Origin: a virus
DNA length: 26,301 bases
Virus record (IMG/VR): IMGVR_UViG_3300025128_000279
Coordinates: 1 to 26,301 of that record
Direction: 5' to 3' (one strand)
Positions 16,007 to 24,255 of the stretch are shown piece after piece (position 1 is the stretch's first letter; each line of letters begins with the position of its first letter). Under the pieces are notes generated by a model. It saw only the letters and a list, made by a program, of their open reading frames with translations, was not told the DNA's origin and made no database searches. The position numbers and the translations under genes were made by a program.

Positions 16007-17916
16007 TGGCACTATCATTTACAGGAGTTATGGGTGGCTTTGCAGAAGCAACAGTCGAAGCTAAAAAACGGGATCGAAGAGAACAAGCTGCAGAGCTATT
16101 AGCAAATAAACAAATAGTGCTTCCTAGAATTTTGGATGCTATGAAGGAGGAAAACGAAGAAAAAGAAAAGCTAAAAAATTTATATCAGCAAATTTTGCCT
16201 TATGCTCATGGTGATCCTGATCTAGCAAAAGAGTATTTAGGTTTAGGGTCAGCAGAACTGGAGAAATTTCTGACAAGCATTAGAAGTTGGGAATCTCAAC
16301 AAGGAAAAACTGCTAGAAATATCGAGGCGCAAAAGGAGATGGGGCTTGTTCCTGACGACTATACACCAACTATAGGAGAGCAAGTTCCTTTTGATACTAT
16401 ATGGAATGAATCCCTTCGAGGTAAACCGGGAGATTTTGTTGGTACTACTACAGATTCATCACGAAAAGAGGCTATTTTAGCTGATTGGGGACAATCAAAT
16501 CCAGACGTTCTTATGAACACAGCGTATCAACACATGGCAGGAATAGCAGGCTTAGGAACTGGCCCTGAAGGGGCTGCTATCGCAAGAGCCTATGCTACAG
16601 GTGAATGGGAACCTACATTAACTTCTGATGGAATTGGATTAGCTTTGCCCCGTGATCCAAGTGTGTACATTCAAAGTGAAACAGAAAGACTAGCACTGAA
16701 GCAGCTTAACAATTTGATGAAGCCACAAAAATTTGATATATCAGGTATGCCAGATGCGATAAAAGCCATGTTTGGTGGTGCAGATGAAGTTGAGATGTCT
16801 CTGTCTAAGTTTAGGGAAACCGTAGGAGCAGGTGTAAATATAGCCCAAATTCTTAATTCAATGGCTGCAGCTCGATTGGCTGGTGTAAAAGCGGAAAATG
16901 AAGGAATACTGTCTACAGATCAAAGGAATGTAATAAGTAGACTTGCTGGTAAGTCAGGAGAAATTACAAGGCAGATAAGAGAAAATTTACTAAATAAATT
17001 GAAAGTAGCCTACTCGATTGAGGGGGGCCAAGTGGTGATACCTACTGCGACTCTTGAGGATCCCACTGGTGCGATGACAGAGAATCTGATGAATGATGCT
17101 TTGGGATTACTTCATACTGGGTATATAGAATATGCCAGTAATAAAGTAAAAAATGAAGGGGCAATCACTCTTCCGTCGCTTGCAACTTTTTTAACTGAGA
17201 ACGATAAACTAAATTCTGCTCTTTTAATTGCCGCTGCTCACGCAGACGGACAACAAATAGTAAGTAGTTTCAGAAATGATCAAGAACTACCAAGTGTTAC
17301 TCTACATAGGGATATTGTAACTGAAGCTATTGGTTTAGCTGGATTTGGTGGCGCAAAGATGACTGATCGCATATATAATGAGGCTTTACGAGTGTATATC
17401 ACTAATAAAGTAGCCATGCCAGCACCAGACTTGGAGACCCTAACAACCCCAGTGCCTATAGAAATAGGGGACGTAATTAATGTTGAGAAAATAATGGGAC
17501 ATTTTTCGGACCCTAACAATCCAACAGTTTTTAACACAGACAATATAACTTTGCGACCAACTGTAGCAAATGGCCTTCGTAAGACTATTAACAATTCTGT
17601 TCTAGACTTTGTTGCAGCAAAATTTCCAACGGATGATAGTCAAGACCGAACTTATAATGATCGGCAGAGGAACTTGGCACTTGAAGTGGCAGAAAGTTTA
17701 TTTCCCTCCGCTAATAATGACAAGGCCATGAGATTTGATCTGGGTGAGGAGGACCATGTAACCATACCTGAACTTTTAGATATATTATTTAAGGACGCTA
17801 CAAATAAAGACGCTCAAAAGACACTTAGAACTATTTTAAATCTGATTCAAGAGCAATCTTTACGCTTGATCCCTGAAGGAGAGTTGCGTGGGGCAGCTAC
17901 GAGGTCGGAAGACTAG
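16006..17916 (+). CDS. Large internal virion protein candidate
   Basis: A 636-residue, mainly helical protein with no cysteine and no recognised enzyme signature. The N-terminus (FAEATVEAKKRDRREQAAELL) and residues ~40-70 (EENEEKEKLKNLYQQ) are charged helices. The middle contains DPDLAKEYLGLG, then long helical domains. It sits directly before the 1247-residue protein and shares a dense coupled layout, the usual place of podovirus ejection proteins. Role inferred from size, composition and position only. Confidence 0.55.
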   Translation: MALSFTGVMGGFAEATVEAKKRDRREQAAELLANKQIVLPRILDAMKEENEEKEKLKNLYQQILPYAHGDPDLAKEYLGLGSAELEKFLTSIRSWESQQGKTARNIEAQKEMGLVPDDYTPTIGEQVPFDTIWNESLRGKPGDFVGTTTDSSRKEAILADWGQSNPDVLMNTAYQHMAGIAGLGTGPEGAAIARAYATGEWEPTLTSDGIGLALPRDPSVYIQSETERLALKQLNNLMKPQKFDISGMPDAIKAMFGGADEVEMSLSKFRETVGAGVNIAQILNSMAAARLAGVKAENEGILSTDQRNVISRLAGKSGEITRQIRENLLNKLKVAYSIEGGQVVIPTATLEDPTGAMTENLMNDALGLLHTGYIEYASNKVKNEGAITLPSLATFLTENDKLNSALLIAAAHADGQQIVSSFRNDQELPSVTLHRDIVTEAIGLAGFGGAKMTDRIYNEALRVYITNKVAMPAPDLETLTTPVPIEIGDVINVEKIMGHFSDPNNPTVFNTDNITLRPTVANGLRKTINNSVLDFVAAKFPTDDSQDRTYNDRQRNLALEVAESLFPSANNDKAMRFDLGEEDHVTIPELLDILFKDATNKDAQKTLRTILNLIQEQSLRLIPEGELRGAATRSED

Positions 17917-17920
17917 GTTT

Positions 17921-20900
17921 ATGTCAGAAACAACTCGTGAATATTTAGATCGAATGCTTCAAAATCAACAGGATGAAAATGTTGATGAAAGCCTTTCAAT
18001 TCCTCCTATTGATCCAGAAAAAGTTCTTACCAAAGAAAATCTTTTAAAAGATAAAGGTTTTATGGATGATGTTCATAGCTTTCTTTCACAACGAGTAGGT
18101 GAAAATTTTGGAAGTGATGAAGCCGCTTATAATAGATACTTAGAACACATGAGAGCTGGTATAAATTCTGTGGTTATGTGGGGAGATTGGAAATATGCTT
18201 CAGACCCAAACAGAACAGAGCAGGAAAAAATTGCTATGGCTAAATTGTACCAAACACACGATGTCTTGGCAAAGCAGAGAAAATGGTATCAAGCTTCCGA
18301 TCAAAAATTGGGTTTAGTAGGTAAGACATGGGATTATCTTGCTCCATCATTATGGGATCCTACAAATGTCGCTGCTGTTTTTACTGGAGGGACTGGTAAG
18401 GTTGCGGCAGAAGCAGCAAAACAAGGCGTAAAATGGAACCTTAGAAAGTATTTAAGTAGTGCATTAAAACGAGGGCTAGTAGGCGGCACTATTGAAGGAG
18501 CTGGAGGAGCAGCACATGGAGCATTCACAGAATTAGCTCGAAAAGAAGTTGGGTTAGAAGCAGATGTAAAAAAAGGAACAATTACTGGTGCTGTATTTGG
18601 ATTCGGGGCTGGTACAGTTCTTGGAGCCGGAGCAGCGCATATAGCAAATAGATCCGCTTATCGTGCCACAAGTAGGATAAAAGTGGGACAAGAAGCAGCA
18701 AAAGAACAAAGTGACGCATTTAGAGTAGAAGCTACGAAAATTGCTGAAGAAAAAATAGCTGACCCAAAGAACAAAGCAAATGCGACTGTTGCTACTAAGT
18801 TTGTAGAGCAACGTAGAGCATTAGAAGCAGATCATATTGCGAGAGGCAATTTAATTATAGAGGAGTCTACAGTATCCAGACTTGAACCAGACGAAGTTAA
18901 ACGCATAGTTGCAGCTACATCAGATATACTTAAAATAGTCGATAAGCTGGTTCTAGACGAAACGCTCTTGCCAGATGGCACTAAATTAATAGATAAATTT
19001 ACCGATCCTACACTAAGGAAAACTGCAAAAATTCATTATGCCATTAAGTCAGGACTAATTCCAGAGGACAGGCTAAGAGACTTAGCTTCTAAATTTGATA
19101 TTGATTTCCATGATTTAGGATATGTTTTAACGGCTGAAGCATCAGCGGCTGGCAGAACCCTACAAGCTCTTAGCAATACAATCGAAGGCTTAGATATGGA
19201 TCCTGCTGTTGCCAAAAAAATTGTAGATGAAATTATCCTTGGTGTAGAAAATCTTCCTTTACAAAAAACCGTACAAACTACTATTGCAGATGCAAGTGTA
19301 GAGGCAGTGGGAAAATTGGGAGGTACAACATGGAATTTTATGATGAATTTAAGTAAAGCAAGGTTGGGAATACTAACCTCTGCAATAGGCACAACAATGA
19401 GAAACATTGAAAATATTACGCTAAGAGTACCAATGTTTATGTTAGAATATACTTTGATGGGTGGTGGAAAGGGATCAACTGTTGGAACAAGATTTGTAGA
19501 CGCTCTTAAAGTTCCCTATGGCATTTTCAATAGCGGAGATGCCCAAGCACTGCGTTTATTCTGGGCTGATACAGGTAAAATGAAACGTGATCCAGTAAAA
19601 TGGGCAGAAGCAAAATCAAAAATAAGAAAACGACTAAAGTTGAAAAAGACTCAACAACTAACTGAGGCACAGGAGAACATTGCACGTAAATATTATACCG
19701 AAGAACTTGGTGGAAAGGAAATTACTGAATCAGGAGAACTGGCACAGAGAATCTTTCGACAGAACGCTGATGTTGAAGCAGCAACAGGTCGCTTTAGTTT
19801 TCTAGGCAATCTAGGTAGAAAACTTAATTTTGTGAATACTCTTGTAGATAATTCTGTAAAATCAGGTTTGTTTTTAGCAGAAATGCGTAGAGTGGCTGGG
19901 GGATCAGCCGCCTTAAATTCTATTCTTTCTGGAACAGGTCGAACTACAGTTGGCGATAAAACAATTCCACTTACTTTTGATAGATGGGCAAGAGATAATT
20001 CAAAAGAAGTTGAAGGGGCAATGCAAAATGTTTTAGAAACTGTATATCAAGGAGATTATAAAAAAGGAACTTTTGGAGAAAAATTTATACAGCATACGGC
20101 AACGGGTCCATATATGCCACTTTGGAGTATTTTTATTCCCTTTGCTAGATTTTTAGCAAACTCTATTGAATTTCAATATAAACACGCCCCTCTTTTGGGG
20201 TTAGTAGGTAGAGGATCATGGAGAAAATTTGACTATCAAACTGGAGCAGCAGTTAGAGGACGAGGGTTTGTTGGACAAGCGCAGAGCAAATGGAAACAAT
20301 TTCGAGGGGCTGACCTCTCAGTAGAACAAGCATTAGAAGTTAAAGATTTTAATAAAAACATGGCACAACAAATAAGTGGTGCAGGGTTAATATATGGTGC
20401 GTTACACTGGAAGGCTTCTCAAGGTCCAGATATAGCGTGGAATGAAGCAAGAATTGGAGGAAAAACGTATGACATTACAGCATGGTTAGGCCCATTTGCA
20501 GTGACTGCGTTTGGAGCTGACTTTGTATATCGATTAATGGAAGGTAACTTAGGCCATATTACTCCAACATATAAAGAGCCAAAAGATACAAATGTTGATA
20601 AACTTATTACACCAAGCATAATTAAAAATGCATTATTAGTCGTGGCTGGTTACAGAGGGCGAGGAATTGCTCAACCATTAAATGCACTGGAACAACTGGT
20701 TTTTGGAATAGCTAGTTTTGATGGAGATTTAGATAGTCCTGAAGCTATAAAAGAAGCAAAAGTTACTAAGTTTGCAACAGAAATGGCAGCTAATTATTTT
20801 GCATCCTTTACTACTCCTTTAACTATGTTCAGAGATGCAGGAGCAGCATTTGATCCTGCGGGTCGTGTTATTATGGACAATGATCGTGTTAATATCATGG

Positions 20901-21664
20901 AGCATTTTTATAATGTAGCTCTACGTAACCTACCCAATACCGAAGCAATGAGAAATTTTGAGAAATATCTTGGGATCACAGATGGAACACCTATGGCAAG
21001 TTGGTTAGCACGAACAAGAAGTTCTACACTTAAACCTTGGGCTAGACTTACTCGCACAGGAAGAGAACAAATTGCTGATATTGAAGTTAAAAAACAATTA
21101 CCTTCTCAAGCAAGTACACATGAGGGACCAGTAACCCGATCAACAGATATTGTTCGTCAACTTGGTTTTAGTTCCAATTATCCAAATGGAATAAAGCCTC
21201 CTCTCGATCTTCTTTTAACTCGCATGGGAAGAACTCGTAGCCAGTGGCATGGACGAAAAATAGAAGATCCAATTATCTGGAATGCATATAAAGATTTGTT
21301 AGACAGCAAAGCCGAAGAGCTACTGGCATATATGTACCAAGATCCTGTCTATGTTGGGTCAGATTGGGCAACTCGTAGAGACTTATTATTTAATCCTCAA
21401 AGTGGAAAGATCATCGAATTAAGACGAGAAACAAAAAAAGTGGTAGAACAAGCAGCAGATAGAAGTATACCAGATCGAATGGATAGAGTACGTTATATGC
21501 GATTACCAGAAACACGTAGAGTGGTGTTACAAAAATGGTATGAAGACACATTTAACGAAAGCTTTTCCGACTGGACTGGATTTTCAAAAACAAGGAACTT
21601 GAATGTTTTTACCCTAATGCTGGCACGAAACTACGAAATACAGAGCGCACAGGGAAACCGATAG
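17921..21664 (+). CDS. Very large internal virion / ejection protein candidate
   Basis: A 1247-residue protein starting MSETTREYLDRMLQNQQDEN. I prefer the ATG at 17921, five bases after the previous stop, to an in-frame GTG at 17888 that would overlap the upstream gene by 29 bases and add a basic 11-residue stretch. Residues ~130-150 contain GLVGKTWDYLAPSLWDPTN. Residues ~185-250 are Gly/Ala-rich and hydrophobic (GGTIEGAGGAAHGAF, FGFGAGTVLGAGAAHIA), resembling membrane-inserting hairpins. The remainder is long helical domains, including a region near 770-900 with GPYMPLWSIFIPFARFLAN. No lytic transglycosylase motif was spotted. Size and position match the podovirus protein that extends the tail into the cell envelope, such as T7 gp16. 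Confidence 0.6.
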   Translation: MSETTREYLDRMLQNQQDENVDESLSIPPIDPEKVLTKENLLKDKGFMDDVHSFLSQRVGENFGSDEAAYNRYLEHMRAGINSVVMWGDWKYASDPNRTEQEKIAMAKLYQTHDVLAKQRKWYQASDQKLGLVGKTWDYLAPSLWDPTNVAAVFTGGTGKVAAEAAKQGVKWNLRKYLSSALKRGLVGGTIEGAGGAAHGAFTELARKEVGLEADVKKGTITGAVFGFGAGTVLGAGAAHIANRSAYRATSRIKVGQEAAKEQSDAFRVEATKIAEEKIADPKNKANATVATKFVEQRRALEADHIARGNLIIEESTVSRLEPDEVKRIVAATSDILKIVDKLVLDETLLPDGTKLIDKFTDPTLRKTAKIHYAIKSGLIPEDRLRDLASKFDIDFHDLGYVLTAEASAAGRTLQALSNTIEGLDMDPAVAKKIVDEIILGVENLPLQKTVQTTIADASVEAVGKLGGTTWNFMMNLSKARLGILTSAIGTTMRNIENITLRVPMFMLEYTLMGGGKGSTVGTRFVDALKVPYGIFNSGDAQALRLFWADTGKMKRDPVKWAEAKSKIRKRLKLKKTQQLTEAQENIARKYYTEELGGKEITESGELAQRIFRQNADVEAATGRFSFLGNLGRKLNFVNTLVDNSVKSGLFLAEMRRVAGGSAALNSILSGTGRTTVGDKTIPLTFDRWARDNSKEVEGAMQNVLETVYQGDYKKGTFGEKFIQHTATGPYMPLWSIFIPFARFLANSIEFQYKHAPLLGLVGRGSWRKFDYQTGAAVRGRGFVGQAQSKWKQFRGADLSVEQALEVKDFNKNMAQQISGAGLIYGALHWKASQGPDIAWNEARIGGKTYDITAWLGPFAVTAFGADFVYRLMEGNLGHITPTYKEPKDTNVDKLITPSIIKNALLVVAGYRGRGIAQPLNALEQLVFGIASFDGDLDSPEAIKEAKVTKFATEMAANYFASFTTPLTMFRDAGAAFDPAGRVIMDNDRVNIMEHFYNVALRNLPNTEAMRNFEKYLGITDGTPMASWLARTRSSTLKPWARLTRTGREQIADIEVKKQLPSQASTHEGPVTRSTDIVRQLGFSSNYPNGIKPPLDLLLTRMGRTRSQWHGRKIEDPIIWNAYKDLLDSKAEELLAYMYQDPVYVGSDWATRRDLLFNPQSGKIIELRRETKKVVEQAADRSIPDRMDRVRYMRLPETRRVVLQKWYEDTFNESFSDWTGFSKTRNLNVFTLMLARNYEIQSAQGNR

Positions 21665-21665
21665 T

Positions 21666-22091
21666 ATGGAACTAATAACAACATTATTAGGTGGATCTTT
21701 ATTAGGTTTCTTTACCACGTTACTAGGACAGTTTGCTAAGGCGAAAGCAAAGCAGCAGGAAATGATGCTGCAAGCTATGAATCAAAAAGCAAAGATTGTA
21801 GATCAGGCTAGACAGCATGGCATGAAAGACAAGAACTTTGCATGGACACGGAGAGTGATTGCCTTGATTTGTGTAATCACAATTGTATGTGTTCCCTTCG
21901 CTGCTCCATTCTTAGGTATACCAATTCTTGTAAGTGAAACACAGGAAGGTGGATTTTCAATTCCATTTATTTGGCAGGCTACAAAAGAAGTAGTATGGAC
22001 AGAAGTGCAGGGTATACCCCTTGCCCCTATGTATCTGCATACCCTAGCAGCTATAGTGAGTTTTTATTTTGGCTCAAGCGCAGCGAGGTAA
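21666..22091 (+). CDS. Three-TM membrane protein, holin candidate
   Basis: A 141-residue protein. Hydrophobic segments lie at ~4-21 (ITTLLGGSLLGFFTTLL), ~62-80 (RRVIALICVITIVCVPF) and ~120-138 (LAPMYLHTLAAIVSFYFG). A charged Lys/Gln-rich helix stands between the first two, and FAWTRR marks the cytosolic edge of the second. This arrangement resembles three-TM holins found in phages and gene transfer agents. It begins one base after the preceding stop. With the next two small membrane proteins it would form the lysis set, although no endolysin is visible in the window. It could instead be a minor membrane-linked virion protein. Confidence 0.5.
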   Translation: MELITTLLGGSLLGFFTTLLGQFAKAKAKQQEMMLQAMNQKAKIVDQARQHGMKDKNFAWTRRVIALICVITIVCVPFAAPFLGIPILVSETQEGGFSIPFIWQATKEVVWTEVQGIPLAPMYLHTLAAIVSFYFGSSAAR

Positions 22092-22092
22092 A

Positions 22093-22545
22093 GTGAAAAT
22101 ATCGGATAGCACAGCCATCAGTATGCCAGCAAGGAATTTAATTTCCATTGTTGTAGCAGTAAGTGTTGGTGTTTGGGCGTTCTTTGGTATTCAAGAAAGA
22201 CTAAACCGATTAGAAACAGCAGAAGAAATAATGAAGAAGGCCATAGAACATGAGGTTCGTAGGCTACAAGACGGTATTGATATTATACGAACAAATGAAG
22301 TAGCGTTAAATACAGATTTTAGAATACGGTGGCCTAGAGGAGAGATGGGAGCATTACCAGCCGACCAGCAACAAGACCTGCTTATTGAGTTTCTTAGCTC
22401 TCAAGTGGAGTCTATACAAGAGCAAATGGAAGGTATGATGTCCAACACCGTGAATATTAAACGGGCTCAAGAAGATATTGAAAAGATGTTAGAGGATATC
22501 GAATCCTTAAAAAACAGTATGAGAGAAGCTAATGGAGGTCATTAG
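22093..22545 (+). CDS. Single-TM coiled-coil protein, spanin-like candidate
   Basis: A 150-residue protein from a GTG at 22093, chosen because GAGG (22085-22088) precedes it and it clears the previous stop. A TTG at 22069 would add eight residues overlapping the holin-like gene. Residues ~15-33 (NLISIVVAVSVGVWAFFGI) are a membrane segment. From ~34 on there is a long coiled coil (ERLNRLETAEEIMKKAIEHE) broken by an RIRWPRGEMGALPADQQ loop, then another coiled coil. The topology fits an inner-membrane spanin, but I recall proteins of this form in marine phages without assigned function. Its end overlaps the next gene by 14 bases. Confidence 0.5.
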   Translation: MKISDSTAISMPARNLISIVVAVSVGVWAFFGIQERLNRLETAEEIMKKAIEHEVRRLQDGIDIIRTNEVALNTDFRIRWPRGEMGALPADQQQDLLIEFLSSQVESIQEQMEGMMSNTVNIKRAQEDIEKMLEDIESLKNSMREANGGH

Positions 22546-22843
22546 TATTATTGTAATGTTCCTATTTGGAAACATGAACGATCAAGAAATAAAACTTACG
22601 CAGTACATTCCTATGGAATCTTTATCTGTTTGTATGAAAGAAGTACGAGCAATGAAGAAAAACCCAACATCCTATTATAAGGATGCCTTTTGTGGGCCTG
22701 CTATTGTTGAAATTAAAGATGGAGAAGTTCTAACTTTATACAATGTAATCCCTGAAGGAGCTACTCTTGTTAATAAAAAGATTGACAAGGAAGCCTTTGA
22801 ACGATGGGCAATTCGTGCCAAACAAAGATGGGCGACAAAGTAA
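22532..22843 (+). CDS. Small protein with hydrophobic N-terminus
   Basis: A 103-residue protein. Residues 1-13 (MEVISIIVMFLFG) are hydrophobic, possibly a short signal or anchor. The rest (SLSVCMKEVRAMKKNPTSYY, then CGPAIVEI) has two cysteines, C34 and C54, that could form a disulphide outside the cytoplasm. It overlaps the previous gene by 14 bases and its stop overlaps the next ATG. Function unknown; placement suggests a lysis or envelope role. Confidence 0.5.
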   Translation: MEVISIIVMFLFGNMNDQEIKLTQYIPMESLSVCMKEVRAMKKNPTSYYKDAFCGPAIVEIKDGEVLTLYNVIPEGATLVNKKIDKEAFERWAIRAKQRWATK

Positions 22844-23133
22844 TGGCAAAAAAGAATACAGGCATGAAAGGTTTAACGGTTAAAGGAGGACATAAGCGTT
22901 CAACCAAGTCGGGTGCTGGTCTGACTGCCAAAGGAGTACGTGCATACCGTAGAAAAAATCCGGGCAGTAAATTAAAAACTGCTGTAACAGAAAAAAACCC
23001 TCGCACAAAGGCAAGGGCTGCTAGGCGTAAGAGTTATTGTGCTAGATCAGCAGGACAAATGAAGAAGTTTCCGAAAGCAGCTAAGAATCCTAACAGCCGT
23101 TTGCGTAAAGCTCGTAAAAGATGGAGGTGTTAA
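22843..23133 (+). CDS. Small basic phage protein (DUF6321-like)
   Basis: A 96-residue, very Lys/Arg-rich protein. It contains KGLTVKGGHKRSTKSGAGL at ~9-27, then AYRRKNPGSKLKTAVTEKNP, then SYCARSAGQMKKFPKAA and a C-terminal RWRC. I know this pattern as a small uncharacterised family common in phages and environmental sequence, which I recall as DUF6321 (from memory). The start at 22843 forms a TAATG overlap with the previous stop; the in-frame ATG at 22804 would lie inside the upstream gene. Its own stop overlaps the iscU start in the same way. The charge suggests nucleic-acid binding; the two cysteines are a curiosity next to an Fe-S scaffold gene. Confidence 0.7.
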   Translation: MAKKNTGMKGLTVKGGHKRSTKSGAGLTAKGVRAYRRKNPGSKLKTAVTEKNPRTKARAARRKSYCARSAGQMKKFPKAAKNPNSRLRKARKRWRC

Positions 23134-23510
23134 TGGCATACGGAAATAAAGTTTTAGATCATTACGAGAATCCAAGAAACATTGGATCAATGGATAAGGA
23201 TTCAACAAAAGTAGGCACAGGTTTAGTGGGTGCGCCTGCCTGTGGTGACGTAATGAAATTACAAATACAAGTTAGCGATGACGGTGTAATTGAAGATGCA
23301 AAATTTAAAACCTTTGGTTGTGGATCAGCAATAGCTTCCTCTAGTCTTGTAACAGAATGGGTAAAGGGTAAGTCATTAGCTGAAGCTGGAACAATAAAGA
23401 ATACTGAAATTGCGCAGCATCTTGCATTGCCCCCTGTCAAGATTCACTGTTCTGTTTTAGCAGAAGATGCGATCAAGGCTGCAATAGCAGATTATTTAAA
23501 TCGTTCTTAA
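23133..23510 (+). CDS. iscU: IscU, iron-sulfur cluster assembly scaffold
   Basis: A 125-residue protein that reads almost like a cellular IscU. It has MAYGNKVLDHYENPRNIG at the N-terminus, the three cluster-ligand cysteines Cys37 (APACGD), Cys63 (FGCGSA) and Cys106 (IHCSVLAEDA), and Asp39 and His105. The LPPVK motif at 99-103 is recognised by the HscA chaperone. Length matches the family, so it should be functional. IscU receives sulfur from IscS and passes [2Fe-2S] or [4Fe-4S] clusters on; here IscS, HscA/B and ferredoxin would come from the host. The ATG at 23133 overlaps the previous stop and has GGAGGT upstream. Its TAA overlaps the stop of the convergent gene on the - strand. Strong conservation in a phage suggests a recent cellular origin or strong selection. 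Confidence 0.95.
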   Translation: MAYGNKVLDHYENPRNIGSMDKDSTKVGTGLVGAPACGDVMKLQIQVSDDGVIEDAKFKTFGCGSAIASSSLVTEWVKGKSLAEAGTIKNTEIAQHLALPPVKIHCSVLAEDAIKAAIADYLNRS

Positions 23511-23812
23511 TTACCTCTGGGTATACGGAACTCTATAATGTCTATAAGAACTCCGTCTATAACCCTTAGATTTACAGTACCAGTGTAAGGAGTGGTAATG
23601 GGGTTAGAAAATATTTTGTAATACAGGCCATCTGATCGTAACTCTAGGTCGGTAAACATAGTTAAGTGCGTAGGGTTAACTATTTCAGTGTGGGCAACTA
23701 TACTGTTAACACATTCTTTTTGAGAATTAATGTATGCAGTAATCAGTACCACTATGGCAACTAACAAGGCTCCCCCTACTACACCCATGATCGTAATGTC
23801 TTGACGGTTCAT
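23507..23812 (-). CDS. Small membrane-anchored protein
   Basis: A 101-residue protein on the - strand. Residues ~8-28 (IMGVVGGALLVAIVVLITAYI) are one membrane segment, followed by a ~70-residue soluble domain with strand-like stretches (LRSDGLYYKIFS, TVNLRVIDGVLIDIIEF). The ribosome binding site TAGGAG overlaps the stop of the upstream metallopeptidase-like gene, so the two are coupled. Its stop shares TTAA with the iscU stop on the other strand. No family recognised. Confidence 0.55.
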   Translation of the reverse strand: MNRQDITIMGVVGGALLVAIVVLITAYINSQKECVNSIVAHTEIVNPTHLTMFTDLELRSDGLYYKIFSNPITTPYTGTVNLRVIDGVLIDIIEFRIPRGN

Positions 23813-23823
23813 TGAAGTTACTC

Positions 23824-24255
23824 CTATCGTTTAAATTGTGCTTGTAAATAATCTAGTAACCATGTGTTATCTCTAAATATTTGGGCCAAGTAGTTAGAAG
23901 CATTGTAAATAAACTTTTCCTCTGTCTCGTCATCAGCTAGTACGCCACCTTTTTGAGTTTCACCTATGTCATTGACAATTACGTGTAGTAACTCATGGAG
24001 TATTGTATTTACCTCATCAAGAGGATGTTGTTGAGCTTGAATGTCAATTCTATTTTGCTTTGGTAAGAACTGACCATAATCGCTTGACCCAATATTCTCA
24101 GTTATAAAGTCTGGTTTAACAACATGAATAGAAATATCTCGATATCCTACCTTTAGGGTACGGTTATGTAATTTAATATTTTTCGCAACGGAAGGCTTTT
24201 TGCCTTCCTTTTTTTTGACAAAAGCAAGAGCTTCTTGTTCTAGTTTACTTATCAT
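23824..24255 (-). CDS. HExxH zinc metallopeptidase-like protein
   Basis: A 143-residue protein from the ATG at 24255; an upstream in-frame start would overlap the preceding gene. HELLH at residues 87-91, within NTILHELLHVIVNDIG, is the zinc-binding and catalytic HExxH motif on a helix, and DDETEEKF at 108-115 supplies a plausible third acidic ligand. This arrangement is like the small ImmA/IrrE or SprT-like metallopeptidases seen in many phages. Substrate unknown; it may cleave a regulator or a host protein. The Lys/Glu stretch at residues ~14-21 is encoded by bases that, on the other strand, form an intrinsic terminator. Confidence 0.65.
   Translation of the reverse strand: MISKLEQEALAFVKKKEGKKPSVAKNIKLHNRTLKVGYRDISIHVVKPDFITENIGSSDYGQFLPKQNRIDIQAQQHPLDEVNTILHELLHVIVNDIGETQKGGVLADDETEEKFIYNASNYLAQIFRDNTWLLDYLQAQFKR
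24190..24216 (+). terminator. Perfect intrinsic terminator for + strand transcription, inside a - strand gene
   Basis: On the + strand, GGAAGGC (24190-24196), a five-T loop and GCCTTCC (24202-24208) are followed by eight T (24209-24216): seven perfect pairs, five of them GC, plus a full T-tract. Read on the - strand there is no T-tract after the stem, so it works in one direction only. It is the best terminator in the window and the first strong one downstream of the structural operon and iscU. Confidence 0.85.

Noticed and set aside
17888-17920. GTG start for the 1247-residue protein
   Set aside because: It would overlap the upstream gene by 29 bases and add a short basic stretch; the ATG just after the upstream stop is simpler, although its ribosome binding site is weak.
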